From CAZNQW01 sp964575225 (GTDB taxonomy: Bacteria > Chloroflexota > Anaerolineae > JAAYZQ01): a stretch of DNA of 13,170 bases. A model generated the notes under the pieces. That model ran no database searches. It was not told the origin of the DNA and was given only the letters and a program-made list of their open reading frames with translations. Position numbers and translations under genes: made by a program. Each line of letters begins with the position of its first letter. The stretch's first letter is position 1. This document shows positions 6,631 through 13,170 of this stretch, piece after piece. The DNA is taken from the NCBI GenBank assembly GCA_964575225.1, contig CAZNQW010000103.1:1-13170 (forward strand), given 5' to 3'.

Positions 6631-7331
6631 TCATGCAAAGTGTCGCGCCTCTACTGGATACGATGGGCACCTGGCTGGCGGTGATTCTCACCCTGTTCGT
6701 GTTCAGCTATTTGTTGGGCGACAACGTGCTCTATCGAATTGCCGAACACATCTTTGTGGGGGTGACCATCGGCTACGTCGCCGTCGTGGTGTTTCACCAG
6801 GTTCTTGCGCCCAAGCTGCTGCTGCCCATCGTCGACGCCACGGTCGCAGGGGATTGGCAACAGATGGCGCCGTTGGTAGTTACGGCTCTGTTGGGGTTGT
6901 TTCTGTTTGCCAAGCCTTTCAAGCTATGGTCCTGGCTGGGCAACGTGAGCATGGCCGTTCTTTTGGGTGTGGGCTCGGCCCTGGCGATTGGCGGTGCCCT
7001 GGTGGGCACGCTCCTACCGCAAATAGACGCCGCCGCATCGGTCGACCACTTCTTCGCGCGCTACGGCGAGCCGCTGGGGTGGGTGAGTGGGCTGCTGGTG
7101 TTGATCGGGGCCTCGGGGGTCCTGCTTCACTTTTATTCGAACCGCGACCAAGAGGGCACCTGGGCCCAGGTGCGGAGCCGCGTCGTGGAAATCTGGGGAG
7201 GAGTGGGGCGGTGGTTTCTGGTAGTCGCTTTTGGCGCGCTGTTGGCCACCACCTTTACGGCGCGGTTATCGCTCCTAGTGGACCGGGTTCAATTTTTCCT
7301 GGACGCTGTGCGCGGGCTGTTTGGAGGCTAA
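6627..7331 (+). CDS. Six-TM integral membrane protein, unknown function
   Basis: A 234-residue protein with hydrophobic segments at about 14-30, 41-62, 81-97, 107-130, 149-169 and 194-212, and an amphipathic C-terminal end. The third segment is the weakest. The loop at 171-190 (SNRDQEGTWAQVRSR) is charged and probably cytoplasmic. No family signature is recognised. Start: ATG at 6627, overlapping the previous stop by four bases (ATGA), with GGGGGAGGAA (6610-6619) at good spacing; a second in-frame ATG at 6633 is a weaker choice. The next gene follows after three bases. Tight coupling on both sides suggests a fixed stoichiometry with the zinc-ribbon protein and the actin-like ATPase. Confidence 0.88.
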   Translation: MIMQSVAPLLDTMGTWLAVILTLFVFSYLLGDNVLYRIAEHIFVGVTIGYVAVVVFHQVLAPKLLLPIVDATVAGDWQQMAPLVVTALLGLFLFAKPFKLWSWLGNVSMAVLLGVGSALAIGGALVGTLLPQIDAAASVDHFFARYGEPLGWVSGLLVLIGASGVLLHFYSNRDQEGTWAQVRSRVVEIWGGVGRWFLVVAFGALLATTFTARLSLLVDRVQFFLDAVRGLFGG

Positions 7332-7334
7332 GGG

Positions 7335-9098
7335 ATGACACTAGACTTTGTGTCCGTTGAATCAATCTTGGCCATCGATTGCGGCAGCTCGTTGACCCGG
7401 ACTCTCCTGATCGATCTGGTTGAGGGGGAATACCGGCTGATCGCTCAGGCCGAATCTCCCAGCACCGTTGAGCCCCCTTGGAACGACATTATGGTATCGG
7501 TGCGCCAGACCATCCAACAGATTACCCAGATTACGGGCTGGCAGCTTTTGGACGAGCGGGGTCAGATCATCACACCCCAACGCCGCGACGGGGGAGTGGA
7601 TGCAGTGGCAGCTACGGCGAGCGTAGGCGAGCCGATGCGCCTGTTGTTGTCTGGTATTATGCCTGATGTGAGCATCAAGAGCGCTCTGCGGGCGCTGAGT
7701 GGTTCCTACACCAAGGTCGAAGGGATCATCTCCGTTGACCGCCATCAGGAAGGCCTCTTGACCAGCGACATCGAGGGCCAGGTGCGGAAAATGCAGGAGG
7801 TCAAGCCCGATGCCATCGTTTTGGTGGGCGGCGTGGATGGGGGGCCTGGTGAGCCGATCCTGCAGTCGGCCGAGGCCATTGCCCTTGCCTGCTCGGCCCT
7901 GCCCAAGGCAGAACGGCCTCTGGTGATTTATGCCGGCAACGCCCACCTGCGGGAGCAAGTGGCCGAGATCGCGGGCGCAGATGCTCGATTGCACGCGGTC
8001 GACAACGTCAGGCCCAGCATGGAAGTGGAAAATCCCGGCCCGCTCCAGGTAGAGATCGAAGAGCTGTACCGGCAGAAAAAGATGGAACGGGTGCCCGGCG
8101 TGAGCACGCTGGCTGCATGGAGCCCTGTTCCCGTGTTGCCCTCGGCCCAGGCCTTGGCGCACAGCATTCAGTATCTCGCCGAGACGAACGGGATCAATGT
8201 GCTGGGGGTCAACGTGGGTGGCAGCGCGACCACGGCAGCGGCGGTGCTGAATCAACAACTCGAACTTGCCATTAGTAGCGACCTGGGCTCAAGCCACAAC
8301 GCCTCTCGGATCCTGGAACGGGTCCCGGTCGAATCGATCCTGCGTTGGCTTCCCTTTGAGATCGAGCCTGAAGAAGTGGAAAACAAGCTCGTCAACAAGT
8401 CCTTGCGACCGCGGACGCTGCCCAACACACGGCAGGATCTGCTCATCGAGCAGGCTCTGGCCCGAGAGAATCTCCGAGCCCTCGTCGCCGATTTAATGAC
8501 GCGATGGAATGGACAGCATCGAACCGGCGAACCGGGCCACCTGCCCAAGTTCCATCTGATCGTCGGAGGCGGGGGGGTGTTGTCCAATGTGTCTCATTTT
8601 GGGCAGGCCGTCTTGATCCTACTCGATGCCCTTCAACCCACCGGCGTCTGCGGACTTGCGCTGGACAAGGTTGGCCTTCTGACCCCCTTGGCACCTGTGG
8701 CGATGGTGAATCCTGTGGCGGCAGCTCAGACGATGGAGCATGACACCCTCTTGAACCTGGGCACCGTCGTGGCCCCCATCGGCTCCGATCGCGAAGGGGA
8801 GACGGCCCTGACCTTTACGATCCATTATCAGGACGAGCGCTCATTGCAGGTCCAAGTGCCCTATGGTTCGCTCGAAGTCATTCCCCTGCCCGTGGGGCAA
8901 ACGGCCACGCTGGAGCTGCGCCCAAGTCGCCGGTTTGATGTGGGGTTGGGTGCCAAAGGCAAGGCCGGAAGCACCAAGGTGGAGGGCGGCCTTATCGGCA
9001 TTATCATCGATGCTCGAGGTCGCCCTCTCCCCATCGCCGACGATCCCAAGGAGCAACACGAAAGGATGCAGCGGTGGCTATGGGACGTGGGCGCCTGA
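7335..9098 (+). CDS. MutL/GlmL-family actin-like ATPase with a C-terminal extension
   Basis: A 587-residue protein with an ASKHA (actin/Hsp70-type) nucleotide-binding fold. Phosphate-1 motif: LAIDCGSSLTRTLLIDL (12-28). Phosphate-2 motif: GVNVGGSATTAA (291-302). Adenosine motif: HLIVGGGGVLSN (407-418). The layout matches the Pfam MutL family, named after a gene beside glutamate mutase and sometimes annotated glutamate mutase L. No mutase subunit or B12-related gene lies here, so that name would mislead; a role in driving or assembling the neighbouring membrane complex is more plausible (inference). From about 480 a beta-rich region (FTIHYQDERSLQVQVPYGS and on) makes the protein longer than I expect for the family. 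Start: ATG at 7335, with GGAGG (7323-7327) seven bases upstream. The ATP-binding motifs appear intact. This family is unrelated to the DNA mismatch repair MutL. Confidence 0.85.
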   Translation: MTLDFVSVESILAIDCGSSLTRTLLIDLVEGEYRLIAQAESPSTVEPPWNDIMVSVRQTIQQITQITGWQLLDERGQIITPQRRDGGVDAVAATASVGEPMRLLLSGIMPDVSIKSALRALSGSYTKVEGIISVDRHQEGLLTSDIEGQVRKMQEVKPDAIVLVGGVDGGPGEPILQSAEAIALACSALPKAERPLVIYAGNAHLREQVAEIAGADARLHAVDNVRPSMEVENPGPLQVEIEELYRQKKMERVPGVSTLAAWSPVPVLPSAQALAHSIQYLAETNGINVLGVNVGGSATTAAAVLNQQLELAISSDLGSSHNASRILERVPVESILRWLPFEIEPEEVENKLVNKSLRPRTLPNTRQDLLIEQALARENLRALVADLMTRWNGQHRTGEPGHLPKFHLIVGGGGVLSNVSHFGQAVLILLDALQPTGVCGLALDKVGLLTPLAPVAMVNPVAAAQTMEHDTLLNLGTVVAPIGSDREGETALTFTIHYQDERSLQVQVPYGSLEVIPLPVGQTATLELRPSRRFDVGLGAKGKAGSTKVEGGLIGIIIDARGRPLPIADDPKEQHERMQRWLWDVGA

Positions 9099-9158
9099 CC
9101 CGAGGCGGATCCGCCCTGGCGATGGACAAGAGGCAGCCGTACTAAAAGAGGGATCGCG

Positions 9159-10226
9159 ATGTACTATCCTATGGAAACGCAAATCGCACCTATGACCACC
9201 ATTCGGCGCGAGCGCCTTCTGCCTGTGCGAGGCCAGGTGCTGGTGCAGCCAGGGGATCTGGTGGGGCCGCAAGATGTGGTGGCTCGCTGCGAGGTTCCGG
9301 GCGAGATTCGGATGCTCGACGTCAGCCGCGGCCTGAAGGCCCGGCGGGATCGAGTCGGGAAGCTCGTTCGCGTTGCCGAGGGGGATACGGTCCAGGCCGG
9401 CGATCTCCTGGCGGCGCCTTGGGGCTTGCTCGGCAGTTTCCGCAAATGCCGTTCACCGCTCAGCGGGCAGGTCGTCGCCATCCGCAACGGCATCATCCTG
9501 ATCCAAGCCACACCACAGACCGTCGAGCTTTTGGCCCACATGAAGGGCCAGGTGACCAACGTGATGCCTGATTTGGGTGTGGTCGTGTCGGCCACGGGCG
9601 CCTGGATTCAGGGCATCTGGGGCAGCGGGGGAGAGTCAGAAGGGATCGTCAAAGTCCTGGTTGACAGCCCTCAAAAGCCGCTGCGGGCCCGGTCCATCGA
9701 CGTAAGCTGCCACGGTACCCTGATCGTGGGGGGCAGAATCCTCGATGACAAGATCTTTGAGCCTGCCATCGAGGCCAACGTTCGGGGAATTATTGCCGGC
9801 AGCGCCAGCGCTGGCCTTCGAACCCAGATGCAGGCCCTTCCCTTCCCGGTTGTGCTCACCGAGGGTTTTGGCACGATCTCGATGGCAGAACCGATCTTTT
9901 CTCTGTTGCAGAACAACATGGGCCGTGAAGCCATCCTCAGCGCCGATATCCAGACGCGATACGGCGTCAAACGCCCAGACATCATGATCCCGTTGAGGGC
10001 GGAAGAGGCTCTGTCCGGTGAAGCGGCCGAAACCGCATCGCTTACTGAGGGGGCGAGGGTTCGGGTGGTATGCGAGCCGTACATGGGACAGATCGGCATC
10101 GTGAAGCAACTTCCCACCCCGCCGCAAATGGTGGAATCGGGGATCCGATTGCCCGTTGCCGAGGTCAATCTGGCAGATGGGGGGCCGGTGGTGGTACCCA
10201 TAGCCAACCTGGAACTGATCCGTTAG
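9159..10226 (+). CDS. Barrel-sandwich/KOW-like protein, unknown function
   Basis: A 355-residue soluble protein. The N-terminal 120 residues look like a split barrel-sandwich (lipoyl/RnfC-type) fold: VRGQVLVQPGDLVGPQD (23-39), VAEGDTVQAGDLLA (72-85) and RSPLSGQVVAIRNGIILIQ (98-116). There is no lipoyl-lysine or biotin MKM motif, so it is probably structural. The middle part (about 185-265) includes VRGIIAGSASAGL (208-220) and VVLTEGFGT (231-239). The end (297-355) is KOW-like: EGARVRVVCEPYMGQIGIVK. The start at 9159 has AAGAGGG six bases upstream; ATGs at 9174 and 9192 are alternatives. It lies 60 bases after the ATPase gene, and its barrel-like region may share structure with the ATPase's C-terminal extension. 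It is likely a cytosolic partner of the ATPase (inference). Confidence 0.82.
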   Translation: MYYPMETQIAPMTTIRRERLLPVRGQVLVQPGDLVGPQDVVARCEVPGEIRMLDVSRGLKARRDRVGKLVRVAEGDTVQAGDLLAAPWGLLGSFRKCRSPLSGQVVAIRNGIILIQATPQTVELLAHMKGQVTNVMPDLGVVVSATGAWIQGIWGSGGESEGIVKVLVDSPQKPLRARSIDVSCHGTLIVGGRILDDKIFEPAIEANVRGIIAGSASAGLRTQMQALPFPVVLTEGFGTISMAEPIFSLLQNNMGREAILSADIQTRYGVKRPDIMIPLRAEEALSGEAAETASLTEGARVRVVCEPYMGQIGIVKQLPTPPQMVESGIRLPVAEVNLADGGPVVVPIANLELIR

Positions 10227-10278
10227 CGATTCCAGAATAGGTACGCACGCATCTTGTACCAACCAAGGAGGGAAAAGG

Positions 10279-10776
10279 ATGCAAAACATTCGTGACATGC
10301 TGGCCAATCGGAAATTTGCCATTCCTCTGATCGCTCTGCTGGGGATGTGCCTTGTGGGGCTGCTGTTGTTGGGTTTGGTTCTGGTGCTGCCCGGCTTTCG
10401 CGGCGACACCCGTGCCGATGTGATCGACGTGACCCCTGACCAGGTGGCTCAGCAAGCCACTCAAACGCTGCCGCCGCCTACGAATACACCACGGCCCACG
10501 AACACGCCCCGGCCCACCCCCACCCTGGTGCCGGTGGGCACGGCGGTCGAGGGCACGACCGGCGAACCGATAGCCCAACCCCTGAGCACCGAAGGGGCGC
10601 AGGCAGCGACGGTGCAGCCAACGGCCGGGGCAGCCGATGCCCAGCCCACACCGACCCTGGCAGTGGCCGATGAAGCACTGGCGGATACGGGCGTGGGTTG
10701 GGGCTTGATCCTGTTCTCGGGGGCAGGTCTCGCGGCAGTGGCAGCAGCGGCCCGCCGGCTGCGGATGACGAGTTAG
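10279..10776 (+). CDS. Pro/Thr-rich envelope protein with an LAxTG-like sorting signal
   Basis: A 165-residue protein. A transmembrane segment or uncleaved signal at 14-37 is followed by a low-complexity Pro/Thr/Ala stalk (about 51-130; NTPRPTNTPRPTPT at 69-82). Then LADTG (134-138), a hydrophobic segment (140-157) and a basic tail ARRLRMTS complete the C-terminus. The C-terminal order (pentapeptide, hydrophobic span, positive tail) is that of a sortase substrate, and LAxTG is the form used by class E sortases. No sortase gene is in the window. If sorted, it would be a surface-attached stalk; otherwise it is a two-TM protein with an external spacer. Start: ATG at 10279, with AAGGAGG (10265-10271) seven bases upstream. 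It is the last gene of the main cluster, 52 bases after the previous one. Confidence 0.85.
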   Translation: MQNIRDMLANRKFAIPLIALLGMCLVGLLLLGLVLVLPGFRGDTRADVIDVTPDQVAQQATQTLPPPTNTPRPTNTPRPTPTLVPVGTAVEGTTGEPIAQPLSTEGAQAATVQPTAGAADAQPTPTLAVADEALADTGVGWGLILFSGAGLAAVAAAARRLRMTS

Positions 10777-10805
10777 GGCATCGGCAGGAGACATAGATCC
10801 CAATC

Positions 10806-12158
10806 ATGCTACCCGATACCCTGCGATGCGACGACCGCTCTTTTATCCTGGAGAGGCTCGCCGACGGTGATTGTTGCGCCATCGTCGGCGTCAGCAACTC
10901 GGGCAAGTCCTATCTGCTGCGAACGCTGGCCCGCCCCAAAGTGAGACGAACCCTTATCGGTGAACGGGCCGATCAAGATCTGTTCGTGTACGTCGATTTT
11001 AATTTGATGTTGGAAGTCACCGAGCAGGGCTTTTACGAGCTAATCCTGCGCTGTATTATGGAACAACTGGCCCTGAAGGACGTCGAGTCCGAGGTGATGG
11101 GCCGCCTGCAGCGCGCGTACGATACGCTCATTGCCCCACCCTCCCCCTTTCAAATCTCGCTGAGTTTCAGCGAGGGCTTGATGTGTGTATGCCAGAGCAT
11201 ACCACAGGACCTCATCCTGCTCTTTGACGAATTTGATGAGCCTTTTGAACAGATCGATGGCCGCGCGTTTCTGAACCTTCGCGCCCTCAAAGACAAGTAT
11301 CGCCGACGGTTTTGTTTCGTCACCGCTACCGATCGCAGGCTTTCCGAGATCCGCCGCGGGCGCGATATCGACGAGTTCAACGAACTCATCGAACCTTTTA
11401 CCCGCTACCTGGGGAATCTGAGCCGAGAGGATGCCAACCAGGTGATCACCTGGGTCTCCTCTCAGGAAGGGTACACCTTTGACGACGAGGACCGGGCCTT
11501 CCTGCAGCATCACGCCAACGGTCACTTGGGCCTGCTCCTGTCCGTTAGTCGGGCCCTCGGCGAAGTGACGGGCGAACAGGAGCGCGACGCAGGCCAGGAT
11601 TGGCTGATCCATCGCCAGGTGCGCGAGCAACTGGATCACGATATCAACGTCCAAGCCGAGATGCGCAAACTGTGGGACGATTTGACAGAGACGCAAAAAG
11701 AGGGCATCATTGCCGTGGTGACGGGCGAAGAGGGCATCGGCGACCGGGTTCTACAAACGCTGCGAGCCAACGGGCTGATCCAACCCGGCAAAGACCTGCT
11801 CTTCTCGCCGGTGTTCGAAGGTTTTGTTCGGCGCCAGCGCCTGACACGTCATCAACGCCAGGAGGGCGTGCGCCTGGATGTTGAAAGTGGGAATGTGTGG
11901 ATCGACGGGCAACCGAGTCCGACATTGACCGACCTGGAGTACCGCCTTCTCCTGTTGCTCTATGGCCGGCTCAATATGATCTGCGACAAGTACCAGATCG
12001 TAGAGGCCGTCTGGGGTGAAGAATATATCGACCAGGTAGACGATGCACGGATCGACAAGTTGATCAGCCGATTGCGGTCCAAGATCGAGCCCGATCCTCG
12101 AAACCCGCAGTACCTCATCACCATCCGAGGCCGGGGCTACAAGCTGATCAATCCGTAG
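10806..12158 (+). CDS. P-loop ATPase fused to an OmpR/PhoB-type winged helix
   Basis: A 450-residue predicted transcription regulator. Walker A is GVSNSGKS (28-35), Walker B LILLFDEFDE (136-145), and FVTATDR (171-177) fits a sensor-1 position. About 200-350 is a helical lid or linker. The C-terminal domain (about 355-450; LTDLEYRLLLLLYGR, then DKLISRLRSKIEPDP and ITIRGRGYKL) is a PhoB/OmpR-type DNA-binding domain. There is no receiver domain with a phosphorylatable Asp, so it is not a classical response regulator; ATP binding or oligomerisation probably sets its activity, as in STAND/AAA regulators. Start: ATG at 10806; a stop codon lies in frame 12 bases upstream. The best Shine-Dalgarno (AGGAG, 10786-10790) is 15 bases away, unusually far. 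It follows the operon by 29 bases and may be cotranscribed. Likely targets are the operon or pspA (inference). Confidence 0.88.
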   Translation: MLPDTLRCDDRSFILERLADGDCCAIVGVSNSGKSYLLRTLARPKVRRTLIGERADQDLFVYVDFNLMLEVTEQGFYELILRCIMEQLALKDVESEVMGRLQRAYDTLIAPPSPFQISLSFSEGLMCVCQSIPQDLILLFDEFDEPFEQIDGRAFLNLRALKDKYRRRFCFVTATDRRLSEIRRGRDIDEFNELIEPFTRYLGNLSREDANQVITWVSSQEGYTFDDEDRAFLQHHANGHLGLLLSVSRALGEVTGEQERDAGQDWLIHRQVREQLDHDINVQAEMRKLWDDLTETQKEGIIAVVTGEEGIGDRVLQTLRANGLIQPGKDLLFSPVFEGFVRRQRLTRHQRQEGVRLDVESGNVWIDGQPSPTLTDLEYRLLLLLYGRLNMICDKYQIVEAVWGEEYIDQVDDARIDKLISRLRSKIEPDPRNPQYLITIRGRGYKLINP

Positions 12159-12172
12159 CACTGCCGACGAGA

Positions 12173-12205
12173 TGTCAGATGGGTGTCAGTGATGGGTCAT
12201 GTTCG
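12173..12205 (+). promoter_or_regulatory. Three 11-bp-phased GTCA repeats (Pho-box-like) upstream of pspA
   Basis: TGTCAG at 12173, TGTCAG at 12184 and GGTCAT at 12195 start exactly 11 bp apart. Direct TGTCA repeats at 11-bp spacing are the signature of PhoB-type sites (Pho box). The array ends over the place where a -35 box would lie for the -10 at 12222, the position of an activator that replaces -35 contacts. The bound protein could be PhoB or the winged-helix regulator encoded just upstream. Confidence 0.5.
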
Positions 12206-12218
12206 ATCGTGCAATACG

Positions 12219-12227
12219 TGGTAAAAT
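12219..12227 (+). promoter_or_regulatory. pspA promoter, extended -10 without a clear -35
   Basis: TGG followed by TAAAAT (12222-12227) forms an extended -10. No good -35 box is found 16-18 bases upstream, and the phased repeats overlap that place, which suggests activator dependence. Transcription would begin near 12234, giving a leader of about 60 bases. Confidence 0.5.
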
Positions 12228-12293
12228 GGAGCGTAGAAGATTTAAAGCTGACGCCTCTGGGAATGAGAAAAAGCAAAGCCAGGAGGGATGACA

Positions 12294-12974
12294 ATGGCAC
12301 AACTGATGAAAAAGATCCAGACCCTGATTTCAGCCAACCTTCATGCTATGGTCGATTCAGCCCTGAAAGCCAATTCGATCGCCGTGTTCGACCAGTACAT
12401 CCGTGAAGTAGAGGATAACCTGGAAAATCTGCAAGATGCGGTGGCCACCGTGGGCGGCGAACTCAAGACCCTGCGGCGCAAAAAGAGCGACCTGGACCTG
12501 AAAGCCGCCGAGCTGGACCGCAACATCGATCTCTTTTTGCGCGAGGGCAAAGAAGACCTGGCGCTGGCTGCCCAGAGCAAGCTCAACTCGGTCAACCGAT
12601 TGGCCCAGAATTATGAGGAAATGCTCGACCGCCAGGAGCAAGAATTCCAGAGCCTGAAGGACGCCCGGCTCAAGCTGGAAGCCAAGCTCACCACCGTCAA
12701 GCAGGAGCGGGAAGAGTTGCAGGTCCTGCTCGACCTGGCGCGCTCCAAGGAGCTGACCGCCAAGACCATCAAGTCGCTGGATGACCTGATGGGCAGCGGC
12801 GACGCCGACATTTCGCGCGTGGCCGAAGGTATTCGCGCCCGCTTGGACAAGGCTTCGGCCAGGAGTGAGATGCTGGCGGGCAGCCTGGAAGCACAGATGG
12901 ATCAGGTGCTGGAAAAAAGCGCCCTGGAAGCGCAGCTCGCCGAGCGCAAGGCGCGCCTGGGGTTGGGATCGTAG
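12294..12974 (+). CDS. pspA: PspA/IM30 family membrane-stress protein
   Basis: A 226-residue protein of the PspA/Vipp1 (ESCRT-III-like) family, whose members coat and stabilise the inner membrane face under envelope stress. It starts with an amphipathic helix (MAQLMKKIQTLISANLHAMV), then the family hallmark of conserved acidic residues in FDQYIREVEDNLENLQDAV. Long charged coiled coils follow through the rest, with few breaks. The length fits the family. Start: the frame opens at ATG 12288, but AGGAGG (12281-12286) is only one base from it and seven bases from ATG 12294, so 12294 is chosen. It lies 135 bases after the ATPase-winged-helix gene, with its own promoter and Pho-box-like repeats. 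The nearby multi-TM operon gives a plausible reason for a membrane-stress gene here, but the link is inference. Confidence 0.92.
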   Translation: MAQLMKKIQTLISANLHAMVDSALKANSIAVFDQYIREVEDNLENLQDAVATVGGELKTLRRKKSDLDLKAAELDRNIDLFLREGKEDLALAAQSKLNSVNRLAQNYEEMLDRQEQEFQSLKDARLKLEAKLTTVKQEREELQVLLDLARSKELTAKTIKSLDDLMGSGDADISRVAEGIRARLDKASARSEMLAGSLEAQMDQVLEKSALEAQLAERKARLGLGS

Positions 12975-12984
12975 CGATGGCCCC

Positions 12985-13005
12985 GCCGGTCTGGCTAGGA
13001 CCGGC
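12985..13005. other. Hairpin just after pspA, no T tract
   Basis: GCCGGTC and GACCGGC form a 7-bp stem around a seven-base loop, eleven bases after the pspA stop. No run of T follows, so intrinsic termination is doubtful. Confidence 0.4.
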
Positions 13006-13032
13006 CCAGGACAACCGAGATGGGGTAAATTG

Positions 13033-13114
13033 GGCCGGGCAGCGTGGTCTCACCATCGTTGTTGCCCGGCCTTGGACTATCTGGCACACAATACCCGACA
13101 TCGTTTTGTGTGCC
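13033..13114. other. Two further inverted repeats downstream of pspA
   Basis: GGCCGGGCA (13033-13041) pairs with TGCCCGGCC (13063-13071), with an inner TGGT/ACCA hairpin. GGCACACAA (13083-13091) pairs with TTGTGTGCC (13106-13114). Neither is followed by a T tract. They could be Rho-independent terminators of a non-canonical kind or structured 3' RNA. Confidence 0.4.
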
Positions 13115-13124
13115 CCATGATGGA

Positions 13125-13170
13125 AGATCGGAAGAGCGTCGTGTAGGGAAAGAGTGTAGGATAGGGTGTA
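13125..13170. other. Illumina TruSeq adapter read-through, not genomic
   Basis: From 13125 the sequence starts AGATCGGAAGAGCGTCGTGT and matches the Illumina universal (read 2 side) adapter for about 34 bases, to 13158. The last 12 bases diverge from it and are low-quality tail or further artefact. The genome therefore ends at 13124. An open frame running into this part ends in EDRKSVV, the familiar translation of this adapter. Confidence 0.95.

Noticed and set aside
7335..9098. Reading the MutL-type gene as DNA mismatch repair MutL or as proof of glutamate fermentation
   Set aside because: The motifs are of the actin-like ASKHA type, not GHKL, and no mutase gene is present in the window.
9104..9115. 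12-bp perfect palindrome GGCGGATCCGCC after the ATPase gene
   Set aside because: No loop and no T tract, so not a terminator; a single short palindrome is too little to call an operator.
10240..10260. GGTAC/GTACC inverted repeat between the barrel/KOW and stalk genes
   Set aside because: Arms of only five bases with a long spacer; not distinguishable from chance.
12865..13146. Open frame overlapping the end of pspA and running to the contig end
   Set aside because: It is out of frame with pspA and its last codons are Illumina adapter.

Overview
The window reads as a bacterial contig of moderately high GC, most likely from the Chloroflexota (Anaerolineae/Caldilineae type). This placement is an inference from gene content: a MutL-type actin-like ATPase among multi-pass membrane proteins with no mutase nearby, a zinc-ribbon protein with P-D/E-W-L repeats, a Pro/Thr-rich membrane stalk protein, and an ATPase fused to an OmpR/PhoB-type winged helix. 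I could not run a database search. The last ~46 bases are not genomic: from 13125 the sequence is Illumina TruSeq adapter, so the biological sequence ends at 13124.

Layout. 1-157: a pair of 20-bp direct repeats (possible mobile-element end), then the downstream flank of hisS. 158-1429 (minus): hisS, histidyl-tRNA synthetase. It is preceded by a ~280-nt leader holding a clear intrinsic terminator and a competing fold (an attenuator, possibly T-box-like) and a promoter at 1717-1744. 1745-2125: no gene that I can support. 2136-2233: a compact control region facing right, with two extended -10 promoters and two operator-like dyads.

2248-10776 (plus): eight closely spaced genes that look like one operon. 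In order: a 98-aa small protein; a 244-aa protein with a transmembrane segment at each end; a six-TM protein; an 886-aa protein with two zinc ribbons, an acidic repeat region and a membrane-bounded C-terminal domain; a second six-TM protein; a 587-aa MutL/actin-like ATPase; a 355-aa protein with a barrel-sandwich-like start and a KOW-like end; and a 165-aa Pro/Thr-rich protein ending in an LAxTG-like sorting signal. Most junctions overlap or are a few bases long with good ribosome binding sites. The whole set looks like parts of one envelope complex: cytosolic adaptor repeats, an ATPase, membrane platforms and a surface stalk. Its function is unknown to me, and it is the best candidate here for an undescribed system.

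10806-12158 (plus): a regulator made of a P-loop ATPase and a C-terminal PhoB-type DNA-binding domain, without a receiver domain. 12294-12974 (plus): a PspA/IM30 membrane-stress protein behind its own promoter. Between them, three GTCA half-sites repeat with exact 11-bp spacing, as in a Pho box, just upstream of an extended -10. This suggests that a PhoB-type protein, perhaps the neighbouring regulator, controls pspA. 12975-13124 holds two inverted repeats without a T tract.
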